A stretch of 64,000 bases of DNA from Clostridium tertium (GTDB taxonomy: Bacteria; Bacillota; Clostridia; Clostridiales; Clostridiaceae). The DNA is taken from assembly GCF_017873245.1 (NCBI RefSeq), contig NZ_JAGGJY010000006.1:1-64000 (forward strand), written 5' to 3'. Below the pieces are notes generated by a model. The model did no database searches. It saw only the letters and a program-made list of their open reading frames with translations, and was not told the origin of the DNA. The position numbers and the translations under genes were made by a program. Positions 9,308 to 19,525 of this stretch are shown one piece after another. Numbering within the stretch: position 1 is the stretch's first letter; every line of letters starts with the position of its first letter.

Positions 9308-12028
9308 ATGATAAAAGTAAGTGTTATAATACCAGTCTATAACTCAGAAGCGTATTTAGAAGAAGCTATAGAATCAGTGTTAAAACAGAATTTAAATTAT
9401 GTAGAAATAATTTTAATAGATGATGGCTCTACCGATAAATCATTAGATGTTTGTTATAGTTATTCTAATAAGCATGACAATATAAATGTTATATCTCAAA
9501 AAAACTTAGGGCCTGGAGCTGCTAGGAATAAGGGGATTGAACAGGCTAAAGGGGAGTATGTAACTTTTTTAGATAGTGATGATTTAATTCCTAAAAATAT
9601 ATTTAAAAAAGTATATTCTATTTTAAAAGAAACACAATCAGATATTTTTATAGGAAATATATTATGCTTTGATGATGTAAGACAATGGCATATATCTTAC
9701 ATGAAAAAGATTTTTCTTAATAGTGGAAAAATGAAGGTGGGAAATACTTATGAAATGTCTGAAATTAATTATACTCCATCTGTATGTAATAAATGGTTTA
9801 AACTTTCAATGTTAAAAAAGAATAATATTTCATTTAATGAAAATATAAAGGTTGGAGAAGATTTATTATTTACTCAAAAGTCTTATATAAGTGCAAAAAA
9901 AATAGTTACTAAAGATATAGATATTTATAATTATAGGATTATAAAGAATGATTCGTTAGTAAAAAAAAGTGATATTAAATTTTTTGAAAACTTATTAGAA
10001 GTAGAAAAAGAGCTTATTAGGTTATATGATGATAAACATTTAAATAACACAATCATATTAAGACAAATTGAATTTTGGATTGATAGCATATTTTTAAAAA
10101 TAGAAAATATTCAAGAGAATGAAATAGATAAAGTTATAAACTTAGGCATGGAGTTTTTTGAAATATCAAAAGAAGTTTGCTTTGAAAGAGAAAATTTTAG
10201 AAGCATTGAAAGATATTTATTGGCAATTTTATTTAAAAATAAAGATAAAGAAAATATACTTAAGCTAATTAATAAATATTTATTAATTAAACCTAGGAAG
10301 TATTTAATTTTAGAAAATGATAAATATTTTAGTTATTTATATAAGGATTTTAAAGAATATAAGGATTTTTTAAATCAAAAGCCTGAAATTGAGAATAAGG
10401 TTGAGAATTCATATATAAATGAGAAAAATATATTGGTTCTAAGAGGATACGCTTTTGTAAGGGGATTAGAATTAAGTAATAAGGATGTAATTAAGCGAGA
10501 ATTAATTTTAAAAGGGAAAAAGCATAAAATTATAAAAAAAATAGAAACTGATTATAGAACTGATTTGACATATTTATTTAGAGGAGATTCTATTAATTAT
10601 AATTGGAGCGGATATAAACCGATAGAAATTAATTTATCAGAATTAAAAGATGATGAGTATGAAGTATTACAAAGAATTACAATAAACAAAAAAGTTTTTA
10701 ATATACCATTTGAGTTTAAGTTAGCAGAAATAAGAAACAAGCTTAAAGTTAGGTACATAAAAAATAGAGAAGTATTTTGTAGATTTACAGATGGTAAATA
10801 TCTAAGCATAAGAATTAAGGCATTAAGTAAAAAGTCATATATAAAGTCAAAATTAAGAAAGATTAAAAGAGATGTAAAATATGATGTAAGTTTATTAAAG
10901 AGAAAAAAGTATAAGTCATTTTTGGTTTTAATTTCATATAAATTATTTGGATGGTATTTTAGAAATCAACAAATATGGCTAATGGGTGAAAGAAAAGATA
11001 CGGCACAAGATAATACTTATCATTTATTTAAATATATAAAAGATAATAAAAAGAATGTAAATGCAAAGTATATAATCGCAAAAGATTCTCAAGATTTAAT
11101 AAAGATAAAATCATATGGAGATATAGTATGGTATGATAGCGTCTTACATACATTATATCTTTTAACTTGTAAGTTTACTATAAATAGCTATGCTGAAAAA
11201 CCAAATATGTACACTAAGGAATATATAGATATCGTTAAGTATTATCCTGAGTTTGTAAAAAATAAAAAAGTGTTTTTACAACATGGGGTAATAGGAGTAA
11301 GTAGGGTAAATCATGTACTTCATAAAAATAAAGTTAATTATGATTACTTTGTAGTTAGTTCAGAATTTGAAAAAAGACATATAGTAGAAGAGTTTGGCTA
11401 TGATGAGAAGGAAGTTATAGTTACTGGTTTAGCAAGATGGGATAATTTAAATAATGAGGCAAAGAAAAATAAAATTTTATTGATGCCAACATGGAGATCG
11501 TGGATAAAGAGTGAAGAGGAATTACTTAATTCTAATTATTTTAAGACATATTTAGATTTTCTTAATAGTGAAGAATTACATAAGATTTTAAAAGAAAAGA
11601 ATTATGAGTTAACATTCTATCCACATTATCAAACACAGAAATTGTTAAGTAAAATGAGCGACAATTTTGGAGAAAATATTACTATAGTAAGACAAGGCGA
11701 GAAAAGTGTACAAGATCTAATAAATGAAAACTATATATTAATAACAGATTACTCAACAGTTGCTTTTGATTTTGCTTATAGTAATAAACCAGTAATATTT
11801 TATCAATTTGATTATGATGAATTTTATTCTAAGCATTATAATGAAGGTCCTATAAATCATAAAAAAGATTTGTTTGGGATTAAAGTATATAATTTAAAAG
11901 AATTATCTGAAGCTTTAAAAACAGACTATACATATATCAAATCAAGACATATAAATAAGTACATATTAAAAACAGATAATCACTGTGAAAAAGTTTTTAA
12001 TTATATAAAATATAATATGCAGGTTTGA
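9308..12028 (+). CDS. Bifunctional GT2 glycosyltransferase / CDP-glycerol glycerophosphotransferase
   Basis: Two enzymes fused in 906 residues. The N-terminal 220 residues are a GT2 GT-A domain: VSVIIPVYNSEAYLEEAIESV, the nucleotide-binding LIDDGSTD and the metal-binding FLDSDDL. From about 555 to 900 the sequence matches the CDP-glycerol:poly(glycerophosphate) glycerophosphotransferase (TagF/TagB) family, with QIWLMGERKDTAQDN, VFLQHGVIG and LITDYSTVAFDFAYSNKPVIFYQ. The middle (about 370-530) is a linker with beta-rich character. The likely job is adding a sugar and alcohol-phosphate units to a teichoic-acid-like chain on the inner face of the membrane. CDP-ribitol or another CDP-polyol is also possible as donor. 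Confidence 0.85.
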   Translation: MIKVSVIIPVYNSEAYLEEAIESVLKQNLNYVEIILIDDGSTDKSLDVCYSYSNKHDNINVISQKNLGPGAARNKGIEQAKGEYVTFLDSDDLIPKNIFKKVYSILKETQSDIFIGNILCFDDVRQWHISYMKKIFLNSGKMKVGNTYEMSEINYTPSVCNKWFKLSMLKKNNISFNENIKVGEDLLFTQKSYISAKKIVTKDIDIYNYRIIKNDSLVKKSDIKFFENLLEVEKELIRLYDDKHLNNTIILRQIEFWIDSIFLKIENIQENEIDKVINLGMEFFEISKEVCFERENFRSIERYLLAILFKNKDKENILKLINKYLLIKPRKYLILENDKYFSYLYKDFKEYKDFLNQKPEIENKVENSYINEKNILVLRGYAFVRGLELSNKDVIKRELILKGKKHKIIKKIETDYRTDLTYLFRGDSINYNWSGYKPIEINLSELKDDEYEVLQRITINKKVFNIPFEFKLAEIRNKLKVRYIKNREVFCRFTDGKYLSIRIKALSKKSYIKSKLRKIKRDVKYDVSLLKRKKYKSFLVLISYKLFGWYFRNQQIWLMGERKDTAQDNTYHLFKYIKDNKKNVNAKYIIAKDSQDLIKIKSYGDIVWYDSVLHTLYLLTCKFTINSYAEKPNMYTKEYIDIVKYYPEFVKNKKVFLQHGVIGVSRVNHVLHKNKVNYDYFVVSSEFEKRHIVEEFGYDEKEVIVTGLARWDNLNNEAKKNKILLMPTWRSWIKSEEELLNSNYFKTYLDFLNSEELHKILKEKNYELTFYPHYQTQKLLSKMSDNFGENITIVRQGEKSVQDLINENYILITDYSTVAFDFAYSNKPVIFYQFDYDEFYSKHYNEGPINHKKDLFGIKVYNLKELSEALKTDYTYIKSRHINKYILKTDNHCEKVFNYIKYNMQV

Positions 12029-12094
12029 TTTTATTATTTTATCTACACAAATATATTAAAATTTTAATATTTTACAGATGGAGGGGATTTAATT

Positions 12095-14299
12095 ATGGGG
12101 AGTAATATAAATAATAAATTAGATGAAATTACAAAAAGAAGTAAAGTAATAAATTTAGAAGAAGATTATAAGTATATTTTAGAAGTTAGTAAACTATTAA
12201 TAAATAATATTTTAAATTGGAATAGTGAATCAATTTCTGAATTACTTTATAGTTTACAAAAAGTATATTCTAAAATTAATGATGGTGATTATTTAGATTA
12301 TATAAAAAATAATGCAATAGATGACTATGATATTATGAGGATCTTTATAAAAAATATAAACGCAGAAGAAGAGCTTATATCTATTTTAAAGTTATATATT
12401 AATAATACTACTTTGAAAGATGAATATATAAAAGTAAAAAGTGATTTGGAAAAAAAATCTATATTAATTAATAATAATAAATTAAATTTTGTAATAAATT
12501 TGGATAAAATAATAAACACTCTCAAAAAAGTACAAATGTTTTTGCTTTATTGTATTACTAAGCCAGCATTTATTTTTAGGGATGTTTGGTTAATAGGAGA
12601 GAGAAGTAATCAAGCAGAGGATAATGGATATGTTTTTTTTAAATATTGTAGAGAAAATCATCCTGAAAAGCCTATATATTATATAATAGAAAAAAATAGT
12701 AAACAGGCTTTAAAATTAAAAGAATTAGGTAATATTATATATAGGGATACACTAAAGCATAAGATATATTTACTTCATGCTAATAAATATATATCAGCAT
12801 ATCATTTTTTAAAGTTTTCAACTTTAAAAAATTTTAATAAATTTCAACATTATTATATGAAATATATAAAAGCAACAAGAATTTTTTTACAGCATGGTGT
12901 CACAATGAATAAGCCATATTCATTAAATAGGTATGTTGGAAAACATGATTATATAATTATTCCTACTAGTAAAGAGGAAAATCTATTTGTTGAAGAATAT
13001 GGATATAAAAATACAAATTTATTAAAAACTGGTATGGCTAGATTTGATAATTTAATAGATACATCGAATATGAATGAAAAGAAAATATTATTTATGCCAA
13101 CATGGAGAGCAGATTTGAAAAATATGTCAGATAAGATGTTTATGCAAAGTGAATATTATAGGGCAGTAAATTCTTTATTAACAAATAAAGAATTAAATAA
13201 TATTTTAGAAAAAAATAAAATAAAATTAGTTTTTTATTTACATTACGAAATGCAAAAGTTTATAAAATGTTTCAATACTCAGAGCAAAAATATAGAATGT
13301 TTAGATATAAATAATAGTATAGTTCAAGAATTGCTTAAGTCTTGTAATTTATTGATAACAGATTTATCTTCAGTAGGATGTGATTTTTCGTTTATGGATA
13401 AGCCTGTAATATTTTATCAGTTTAGCAAAGAAAATTTCCATTATGAAATTAATTTAGATACTAGATTTAATACTTACGACGATTTTGGAAAAGTTGTTTT
13501 AAGAGAAAATGATGTAATAGATTTAATAAAAAAATGGATTAATAGTTCATATAAGAATATAACACCTATAAAAGAAAATATTTATTTTTATTTAAATGAT
13601 AGAAATAATTGCAAAAGAATATATGATGAAATAGAAAGATTACCCAAAAAGAGAGTTGAAAATGAATTTGAAGTAGAAATAAAAGATGAAGATAATACTA
13701 TAGTAGAAAAAAGATATTATGACAGAAATTTCAATTTCAAAAAGAGGGATTACTTTAGAAAAGATGGAAGTAAAAGAATGACGTTGTTTTATAAGGATAG
13801 TTATATTTTTAAAGGATATTTATATAATGAAGAAGAAAAATTATTTGCAGAATATAAATACTATAAAAATATAATATATAAGAAAAAATATTATACTATT
13901 ATGAAAGACAATAAAAAACATATTGAATTTATTCAACATAAAAACGGAAATTTAAAATATAAAATTATTTATTTTAATGATGGTAAAACCTTGAAAAATA
14001 AAACTCAATATCGATATGAGGGGGGAAGTATAATGAGAAATGAACTTTATTATTCAACAGGTGAGCTAAAAAGAAAAATAATTTATAATGAAAATGGAAA
14101 ACCAATTGAGGCCTTTTTCTATGATAAGGATGGAAATAAAGAGAGATATTATCAGTATTATGTAAGTGGAAAAGTAAAAAATAAAATTTTCTATAATAAT
14201 ATGGGACAGTTGGAAAAAGAAGTTGTTTTATCAGAAATTGATGAATCCATAATAAAAGTTAAAAAATATATAATAGAGAGTGAGAAAAATGCAGTTTAA
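12095..14299 (+). CDS. CDP-glycerol glycerophosphotransferase-type protein with MORN-like tail
   Basis: Residues about 165-500 form a TagB/TagF-type glycerophosphotransferase domain: DVWLIGERSNQAEDNGY, IFLQHGVTMNK, LFMPTWRADLKN and LLITDLSSVGCDFSFMDKPVIFYQF. Each matches the equivalent motif in the preceding gene. From about residue 540 to the end the protein switches to short beta-hairpin repeats of the YYxxGxLKxKIxYNxxG type (for example YYSTGELKRKIIYNENGKP), like MORN-variant repeats. GGAGGGG lies at good spacing before the ATG. The stop overlaps the next gene by 11 bases, and that gene ends in similar repeats. The catalytic call is firm; the function of the tail is unknown. Confidence 0.8.
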   Translation: MGSNINNKLDEITKRSKVINLEEDYKYILEVSKLLINNILNWNSESISELLYSLQKVYSKINDGDYLDYIKNNAIDDYDIMRIFIKNINAEEELISILKLYINNTTLKDEYIKVKSDLEKKSILINNNKLNFVINLDKIINTLKKVQMFLLYCITKPAFIFRDVWLIGERSNQAEDNGYVFFKYCRENHPEKPIYYIIEKNSKQALKLKELGNIIYRDTLKHKIYLLHANKYISAYHFLKFSTLKNFNKFQHYYMKYIKATRIFLQHGVTMNKPYSLNRYVGKHDYIIIPTSKEENLFVEEYGYKNTNLLKTGMARFDNLIDTSNMNEKKILFMPTWRADLKNMSDKMFMQSEYYRAVNSLLTNKELNNILEKNKIKLVFYLHYEMQKFIKCFNTQSKNIECLDINNSIVQELLKSCNLLITDLSSVGCDFSFMDKPVIFYQFSKENFHYEINLDTRFNTYDDFGKVVLRENDVIDLIKKWINSSYKNITPIKENIYFYLNDRNNCKRIYDEIERLPKKRVENEFEVEIKDEDNTIVEKRYYDRNFNFKKRDYFRKDGSKRMTLFYKDSYIFKGYLYNEEEKLFAEYKYYKNIIYKKKYYTIMKDNKKHIEFIQHKNGNLKYKIIYFNDGKTLKNKTQYRYEGGSIMRNELYYSTGELKRKIIYNENGKPIEAFFYDKDGNKERYYQYYVSGKVKNKIFYNNMGQLEKEVVLSEIDESIIKVKKYIIESEKNAV

Positions 14300-15773
14300 T
14301 TTAGATTTAAAAGGTAGTTGTGTTACTAGAGAAGCACTTGAGCATACTAGCAAAATAGATATAAATAAATATTGGTTTCAAAAACCTTTAGTGAGTATAT
14401 TTTCTGAGGAGTTAAATATTAGTGAAGATAATATTCAAGAGTTAAAATTACTATTGGCAAATATGAATATGAGTAATTTTATAATTAGAACTCAAACAGA
14501 ATCAATTAAAAAAAGTTTTTTTAATGAGTATGAGAAAAAAGATTATTTTTTAATTGATTTAATAGATGAAAGAATGTCTCTTATGGAAATAAATGAAAAT
14601 ACATATATAGAGTATAGAAGACATATTTATAACTTTTTAAAAGATTTTTATAATATAAAAGTAGTAAAAAATAATTTTAATTTATTTAAAAAAGCATGTG
14701 ATTGTTTTTTTAATGAGTTGCTTAAATATTATAAAGAGGAAGAAATAATACTTCACAAGGCATATGCAATAACTAAATTAAAGATAAATGATACAATATA
14801 CGAACTAGAGGAGTTTTTCTATGATAAGGATGAAAAAGTAAAGAGATACTATTCAAATGAAAATGCAAATAATTTTAATGAATTTTTTTCTCAATGTTAT
14901 GAATATATTGAAAGAAATTGGCCTAAAGTTAAAGTAATAGAAATTGACATTGAAAAGTGTTTTTTAGATATAGATCATAGATTAGGTAATAATTTTTTTC
15001 ATTATGAAGAGGAGTATTATATTTCATTTTTAGAACAATTATTTGACATATTAAATAATAATTATAATCATGAAAGAGTTGCAAAAATTATAGAGAAAAA
15101 TAAAAAGAATATAGAGAAGAAATTTAATTTTGATCAGAATGACAAGTTAATAGAATATAAAGATATAAATGGACAAATTTTATTAAAGAAAGAGTTTTTA
15201 AATAATTCTCTAAAAAAGGAGTGTTTTTATTCTGAATTAGGAGAACTAGAAAAAATAGTTGAATACCAAAATAATAATGTATCAAATGTAAAAATATATG
15301 AATGTGATAAAAAAATAAAAGAAATGACTTATACAAATGGGCTTTTATATGAAATAAAGTATTATAATTTTAATGGAAAAATAAGAAGAAAAATACATTA
15401 CTCTAAATTCAGTCCTATAGGTGTACCACAGATAGAGGAAAAGTTTAATTCAATGGGTATAAGAACAAGTTATAAAACTTTTTACTCAACTGGAGAGATG
15501 AGTAGAATAAATAAATATGATAAAAAAGGACTATTAGAAAAAATATATTACCTTAATAAAAATGGTTGTGTATATAAGGAGAAAATATATTCTGATGGAT
15601 TAATTAAATTAGAAATATCATATAAGGAAAATAAAGTTGATAAAGAAATAGTGTACTCAAACGAAGGTTTAAAAATTGAGATTTTTAAATATAATGAAGA
15701 AGGTACTCTTGTAAGTCATATGAAAAGAGAAAATAAAAATACTAATTGGAAGGATATAGAAGTAGAGTCCTGA
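14289..15773 (+). CDS. SGNH-like DUF6270-type protein with MORN-like tail
   Basis: The N-terminal half resembles the DUF6270 family found in polysaccharide clusters: LKGSCVTREALEH (S10 as a possible SGNH nucleophile), QKPLVSIFSEE, DYFLIDLIDERMSL and a late DHRLGNNFFHYEEEYY motif that could supply the catalytic Asp/His. These fit an SGNH-hydrolase/acyltransferase fold acting on a surface polymer. From about residue 280 to the end there are MORN-like repeats similar to those ending the upstream transferase. ATG 14289 is preferred over GTG 14280. It is probably the last gene translated together with the transferase pair. Family assignment is by motif memory and moderately sure. Confidence 0.7.
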   Translation: MQFNLDLKGSCVTREALEHTSKIDINKYWFQKPLVSIFSEELNISEDNIQELKLLLANMNMSNFIIRTQTESIKKSFFNEYEKKDYFLIDLIDERMSLMEINENTYIEYRRHIYNFLKDFYNIKVVKNNFNLFKKACDCFFNELLKYYKEEEIILHKAYAITKLKINDTIYELEEFFYDKDEKVKRYYSNENANNFNEFFSQCYEYIERNWPKVKVIEIDIEKCFLDIDHRLGNNFFHYEEEYYISFLEQLFDILNNNYNHERVAKIIEKNKKNIEKKFNFDQNDKLIEYKDINGQILLKKEFLNNSLKKECFYSELGELEKIVEYQNNNVSNVKIYECDKKIKEMTYTNGLLYEIKYYNFNGKIRRKIHYSKFSPIGVPQIEEKFNSMGIRTSYKTFYSTGEMSRINKYDKKGLLEKIYYLNKNGCVYKEKIYSDGLIKLEISYKENKVDKEIVYSNEGLKIEIFKYNEEGTLVSHMKRENKNTNWKDIEVES

Positions 15774-15869
15774 GGTTTTTTATAAGAAATAAATTTATAT
15801 ATTATTAAGAGAGAGTATTTATATAATTATAACTAAAATTTGAATATATAAGAAAAGGGAGGGGAAAAT

Positions 15870-16898
15870 ATGGCGATTCTTGTTACCGGAGGAACTGGAT
15901 ATATAGGAAGTCATACAATAATAGACTTAATTGAAAATAATGATGAAGTTATAATAGTTGATAATTTATTAAATAGTTGTTATGAGGTATTAAATAGAAT
16001 AGAATTAATATCTAGCAAGAAAATTAAGTTTTATAAAGTAGACTTATTAAATAAATGTGAACTAGAAAAAATTTTTGAAGAAAATAAAATAAATGCAGTT
16101 ATACATTTTGCAGCTTTAAAAGCAGTAGGGGAATCAGTAGAATTACCTTTAAAATACTATGAAAATAATATTGTAGGAACCATAAATTTGCTTCAAATAA
16201 TGGAAAAATATAATGTTAAAAAATTTGTTTTTAGTTCATCAGCAACAGTATATGGTGAAGTAGAAAAAATGCCAATTCATGAAAATAATAAGTTAGCTGT
16301 AACTAATCCATATGGAAGGACAAAATTGATTGTTGAAGATATTTTAAGGGATATTTATAATTCGGATAATTCATGGGGGATTGTTATATTAAGGTATTTT
16401 AATCCTGTAGGGTCTCATAAAAGTGGAATTATAGGAGAAGATCCTAAAGGAGTACCTAATAACTTAATGCCATATATAACTAGAGTAGCTATAGGTAAAA
16501 TGGAAAAATTAAATGTGTTTGGAAATGATTATCCAACTGTGGATGGAACTGGTGTTAGAGATTATATACATGTAACAGATTTGGCTAAAGGACATATTAA
16601 AGCATTAGATAAAATAAGGTTGAATAATGGGATTTTTGAATATAATTTAGGAACAGGAGAGGGATACAGTGTTCTTCAACTTATTGATGTTTTCTCAAAA
16701 GTAAATAATGTTAATATAAATTATGAAGTTATAGAACGAAGAGAAGGTGATGTAGCAATATGTTATGCTGATGTAGAAAAAGCTAGAAAAGAATTAGGAT
16801 GGATTGCCGAAAAAAATATAGAAGATATGTGTATAGATGCTTGGAATTGGCAGACTAAAAATCCAAACGGGTATATGGAGAGTCTTAAGGAAAAATAA
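15870..16898 (+). CDS. galE: UDP-glucose 4-epimerase
   Basis: Interconverts UDP-glucose/UDP-galactose (often also the N-acetylated pair), giving the cluster its galactose-type donor. It is an extended short-chain dehydrogenase with NAD-binding GGTGYIGSH at residues 7-15, FSSSATVYG carrying the catalytic Ser/Thr, and NPYGRTK giving Y148 and K152. GTGVRDYIHVTDLAKGH is diagnostic of GalE. Its 342 residues are full length. A strong AGGGAGGGG site precedes the ATG and a terminator follows about 200 bases later. The 96-base gap from the previous gene may hold its own promoter. Confidence 0.95.
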   Translation: MAILVTGGTGYIGSHTIIDLIENNDEVIIVDNLLNSCYEVLNRIELISSKKIKFYKVDLLNKCELEKIFEENKINAVIHFAALKAVGESVELPLKYYENNIVGTINLLQIMEKYNVKKFVFSSSATVYGEVEKMPIHENNKLAVTNPYGRTKLIVEDILRDIYNSDNSWGIVILRYFNPVGSHKSGIIGEDPKGVPNNLMPYITRVAIGKMEKLNVFGNDYPTVDGTGVRDYIHVTDLAKGHIKALDKIRLNNGIFEYNLGTGEGYSVLQLIDVFSKVNNVNINYEVIERREGDVAICYADVEKARKELGWIAEKNIEDMCIDAWNWQTKNPNGYMESLKEK

Positions 16899-17102
16899 AA
16901 ATATAGACTAGTTATATGGAATAAAAATAGATGATGAGTTGTAATATAACAGTATTAATATTAGAACTTAAAATTAGTAAGGAAATTTAAGGATAATATA
17001 TTTATTATATAAGTAGCAATTTTATTTATAATAAAGGTTTATAGTTTTTATATAAAATATAGTAATCATTTAAGTATATAACATCTATAAATATTTTTAA
17101 TC

Positions 17103-17155
17103 ATAAAATACCCTATAACTATAGAAATTAAATAGTTGAGGGTATTTTATTTATG
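17103..17155 (+). terminator. Terminator of the surface-polymer cluster
   Basis: Arms ATAAAATACCCT (17103-17114) and AGGGTATTTTAT (17139-17150) pair perfectly, with a further inner AACTAT/ATAGTT pairing. The right arm supplies a T-rich end. It lies about 200 bases after galE and is probably usable in both directions. Confidence 0.7.
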
Positions 17156-17199
17156 TGAAGAAAAAAAGTGAACTTATTCTTGAGGACTTTTGGAGTTAG

Positions 17200-17394
17200 A
17201 TTGAAACTATAAATATTATGAATAATAAAAGGTTTAGTAAAGCTATTGCTTATAGTGTAGTTGAAACTTGCAGGAGTAATAATATTAATGTATTCCACTA
17301 TTTAAATAATTAGTTTAAATTATTATATAATATAAATTTTATTCAGAATCTGTAACTTTGAGAGTAAAATCTTCATTGGTAAGGAAGTTTACAT
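17200..17394 (+). pseudogene. IS66-family transposase C-terminal remnant
   Basis: One frame reads NNKRFSKAIAYSVVETCRSN, then NINVFHYLNN, stop, FKLLYNINFIQN, followed by stop-broken sequence matching the NPELLEDYLPW end. This follows the C-terminal pattern of IS66-type transposases (SxAIxYSxxETAKxNGLxxxxYLxYLL..xxxPExLxxxxPW). At least four in-frame stops interrupt it and nothing upstream resembles the rest of the element, so it is a dead fragment. Recognition is by pattern. Confidence 0.55.
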
Positions 17395-17430
17395 GAGTAA
17401 TGCTATAACAAGAATAATAAACAAAGAAAT

Positions 17431-17460
17431 GAGGAGCCTTTCTAGTTAGGGAGCTCCTTT
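17431..17460 (+). terminator. Hairpin downstream of the IS66 remnant
   Basis: AGGAGC (17432-17437) pairs with GCTCCT (17453-17458), with a possible inner CCTT/AGGG pairing, and is followed by TTTAATT. It may have terminated the lost IS66 transcript or be the end of the element. Confidence 0.4.
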
Positions 17461-17570
17461 AATTATATGGTAAATTTATCTATTAAGTTATTACAAAGAT
17501 AATCAGTGGATCTTGTTGAAATGTGGAAGCACATTAATAAAAAAAGAAACAAAGAAAGTTGATATTATAC

Positions 17571-17596
17571 AAGGGTGCCGCGAAACGCGCCCCCTT
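17571..17596. repeat. GC-rich palindrome, copy 2 (CGCG...CCCCCTTT)
   Basis: AAGGGTGCCGCG - AAA - CGCGCCCCCTT is an imperfect inverted repeat standing out sharply from the AT-rich background. It shares its right arm with 90-101 (ACGCGACCCCCT) and 59851-59862 (CGCGACCCCCTT). All three lie in gene-poor sequence. Confidence 0.55.
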
Positions 17597-17818
17597 TATT
17601 TGTTTAAGGTTATATTAAATGAAATATTTAAAAAAATATACTTAGTAAGAGTATTCTTATGATTTTATTTGAAAATAAAGTATAGTGACATCAGTTTAAA
17701 ATAATAAACAATTAAGGCTGAAGCAAAGATTATAGGAATTATATAAAATAGATTTTTAACATAACATTTAATATATTATTTTATCGATATATTTAGAAAC
17801 TAAAAAATGGGAGGACTT

Positions 17819-19423
17819 ATGAGAAAGAAAAGTAAAAGAATATTTTCTTTATTAGTATTAATACTTTTTGTAATGCAATTGGGTATTAATCCTTTTATTA
17901 CTTATGCTGATGTTAATAATGAAGATGCAGAAAAAACTAATTACAATGAAAGTACAGATTCACAAGAAATAGAAGTAAAGAATATTTACTTTAATAGGAA
18001 TGAATTTAGGGTTGGAGAAACTTTAGAAATATTTGCAGATACATAAAATGTATCTGAAGAAAATACTATATATGCATTTCTTTGGGCTCCATAGACTCCA
18101 TTTTACTATAAATTAAGTTATAATGAGGAATTAGGCTTATATACTGCAAGTGTAGAAATAGAAGAGAGCTTTGTTTATAAAACTTTAAATTTAGTTGGAA
18201 TAGAAGTAAATAAAATAATTCCAATTACAAATGAAAGTGGAATTATTGATGAAGAGGCTCCTATAATAAATTCAGTTAAGTTTAGTAAATCAAAAGTAAA
18301 ACCAGGTGAAAAATTAGAACTTTATATTGATGCTACAGATAAGGGTTTAGGAATAAGTGATGTATATGTTATGCTAAATATTGGCGAGCATTGGGATGAA
18401 TATCATCTAAGATATGATGAGAAATTAGGAATATATAAAGTTTCATTCGATATAACAGAAGATATGTTAGGTAGTGAAGTTAAGATATATGAATTAAGAG
18501 TTACTGATAGAGGAAACAATAGGCATTCAGAAACACCTTCAATTACGTGTATTGTAGATAAAAATGGAGAGATAAGTCCAGAAGAACCTTCAAAGCCAGG
18601 AGAACCATCAAGTCCTAAAGTACCTGTTATTAATGAAGGAACCGATATAAAAGAAGTTATTGAAGAAATAAAAGCTTCAGAAGAAAAAGAAATTAAAGTT
18701 GAAGTAAATAATAAGGAAAAAATAGTTGATAAAGAAGTATTCAAAGCAATAGCTGGCACAGATAAAAATATATCTTTTACACAAGAAGATGGAACAGTTT
18801 GGACATTTAGTGGAAAAGATATTAAAACAGATAAATTAAATTCAGTTAAATTATCTGTAAGTAATATACCAACAAAAGAAGCTAAAGTTGAAATTGAAAA
18901 GTTAACTGGTGATGCTGTATTTATAAAGTTTGACCACCATGGAGTTTTACCAGGGAAAGCATCAGTAAAAGTGCAAGTTGATAAGAAAAAAGATCTTGTA
19001 GGAAAAAATTTAACTTTCTATTATTATAATCAAGAGACTAAAAAGATAGAAAAAATAAGTGATAATGTTGCTGTAGATGAAAATGGGTATGTTATTGTAG
19101 AAATATATCATTGTAGTGATTACTTCTTATCAGAAAGATCAGATTTAGCATATGTTGAAGAAGATGAAAATAAATCTCCAGTAGAAGAAGGTAAAGAAGA
19201 GAGTAGTAAGCCTTCAACAGGAGTAGATAAAGACGATAATCAAAAACGAAATGATGTTATAGGTAATACTAATTCAAATGAGAAAAATGAAGCAATTAAT
19301 AATTTTTCACAAGAAGTCTTACCTAAAACAGGTTCAGTGGTTTCAAGTAATATATTAGTTGTAGTTTCTATCTTAATGGTAACTACAGGATTAATATTTT
19401 ATAGAAGAAAAGCTACTAATTAA
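17819..19423 (+). pseudogene. LPXTG surface protein, interrupted by two nonsense codons
   Basis: One continuous frame runs from ATG 17819 (after GGGAGG) to 19423 but is broken by TAA at 18044-18046 and TAG at 18092-18094. The N-terminus MRKKSKRIFSLLVLILFVMQLG is a signal peptide. Two Ig-like repeats of about 100 residues follow (one starting IYFNRNEFRVGETLEIFAD, the next SVKFSKSKVKPGEKLELYID), then a Pro-rich linker, a beta-rich domain seen in clostridial surface proteins, and a C-terminal sortase signal LPKTG (from 19320), hydrophobic segment and RRK tail. No frameshift is present, so decay looks recent. Both stops differ from a Gln codon (CAA, CAG) by one C-to-T change. Confidence 0.8.
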
Positions 19424-19480
19424 GAAAAGTATAGTAAGTTATTAATTAGTATAATTTATAGATTAGAATTTTTAACAATG

Positions 19481-19525
19481 CCCATAGTAAAACATTATAG
19501 TGTTTTACTATGGGTTATGTTATAT
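19481..19525. terminator. Bidirectional terminator
   Basis: Perfect 14-base arms CCCATAGTAAAACA (19481-19494) and TGTTTTACTATGGG (19501-19514) enclose a six-base loop. It separates the rightward surface-protein pseudogene from the leftward ROK regulator, so it can serve both. Its arm closely resembles the terminator at 24175-24209, which closes the other end of the ROK/PTS module. Confidence 0.8.

Larger units (their letters stand above)
16899..17818. other. Gene-poor scar region after galE
   Basis: No intact gene is visible in these 900 bases. They contain a terminator (17103-17155), a stop-riddled IS66 transposase remnant (17200-17394), a second hairpin (17431-17460), a GC-rich palindrome shared with two other places in the window (17571-17596), and AT-rich sequence leading to a broken surface-protein gene. 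Confidence 0.75.
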
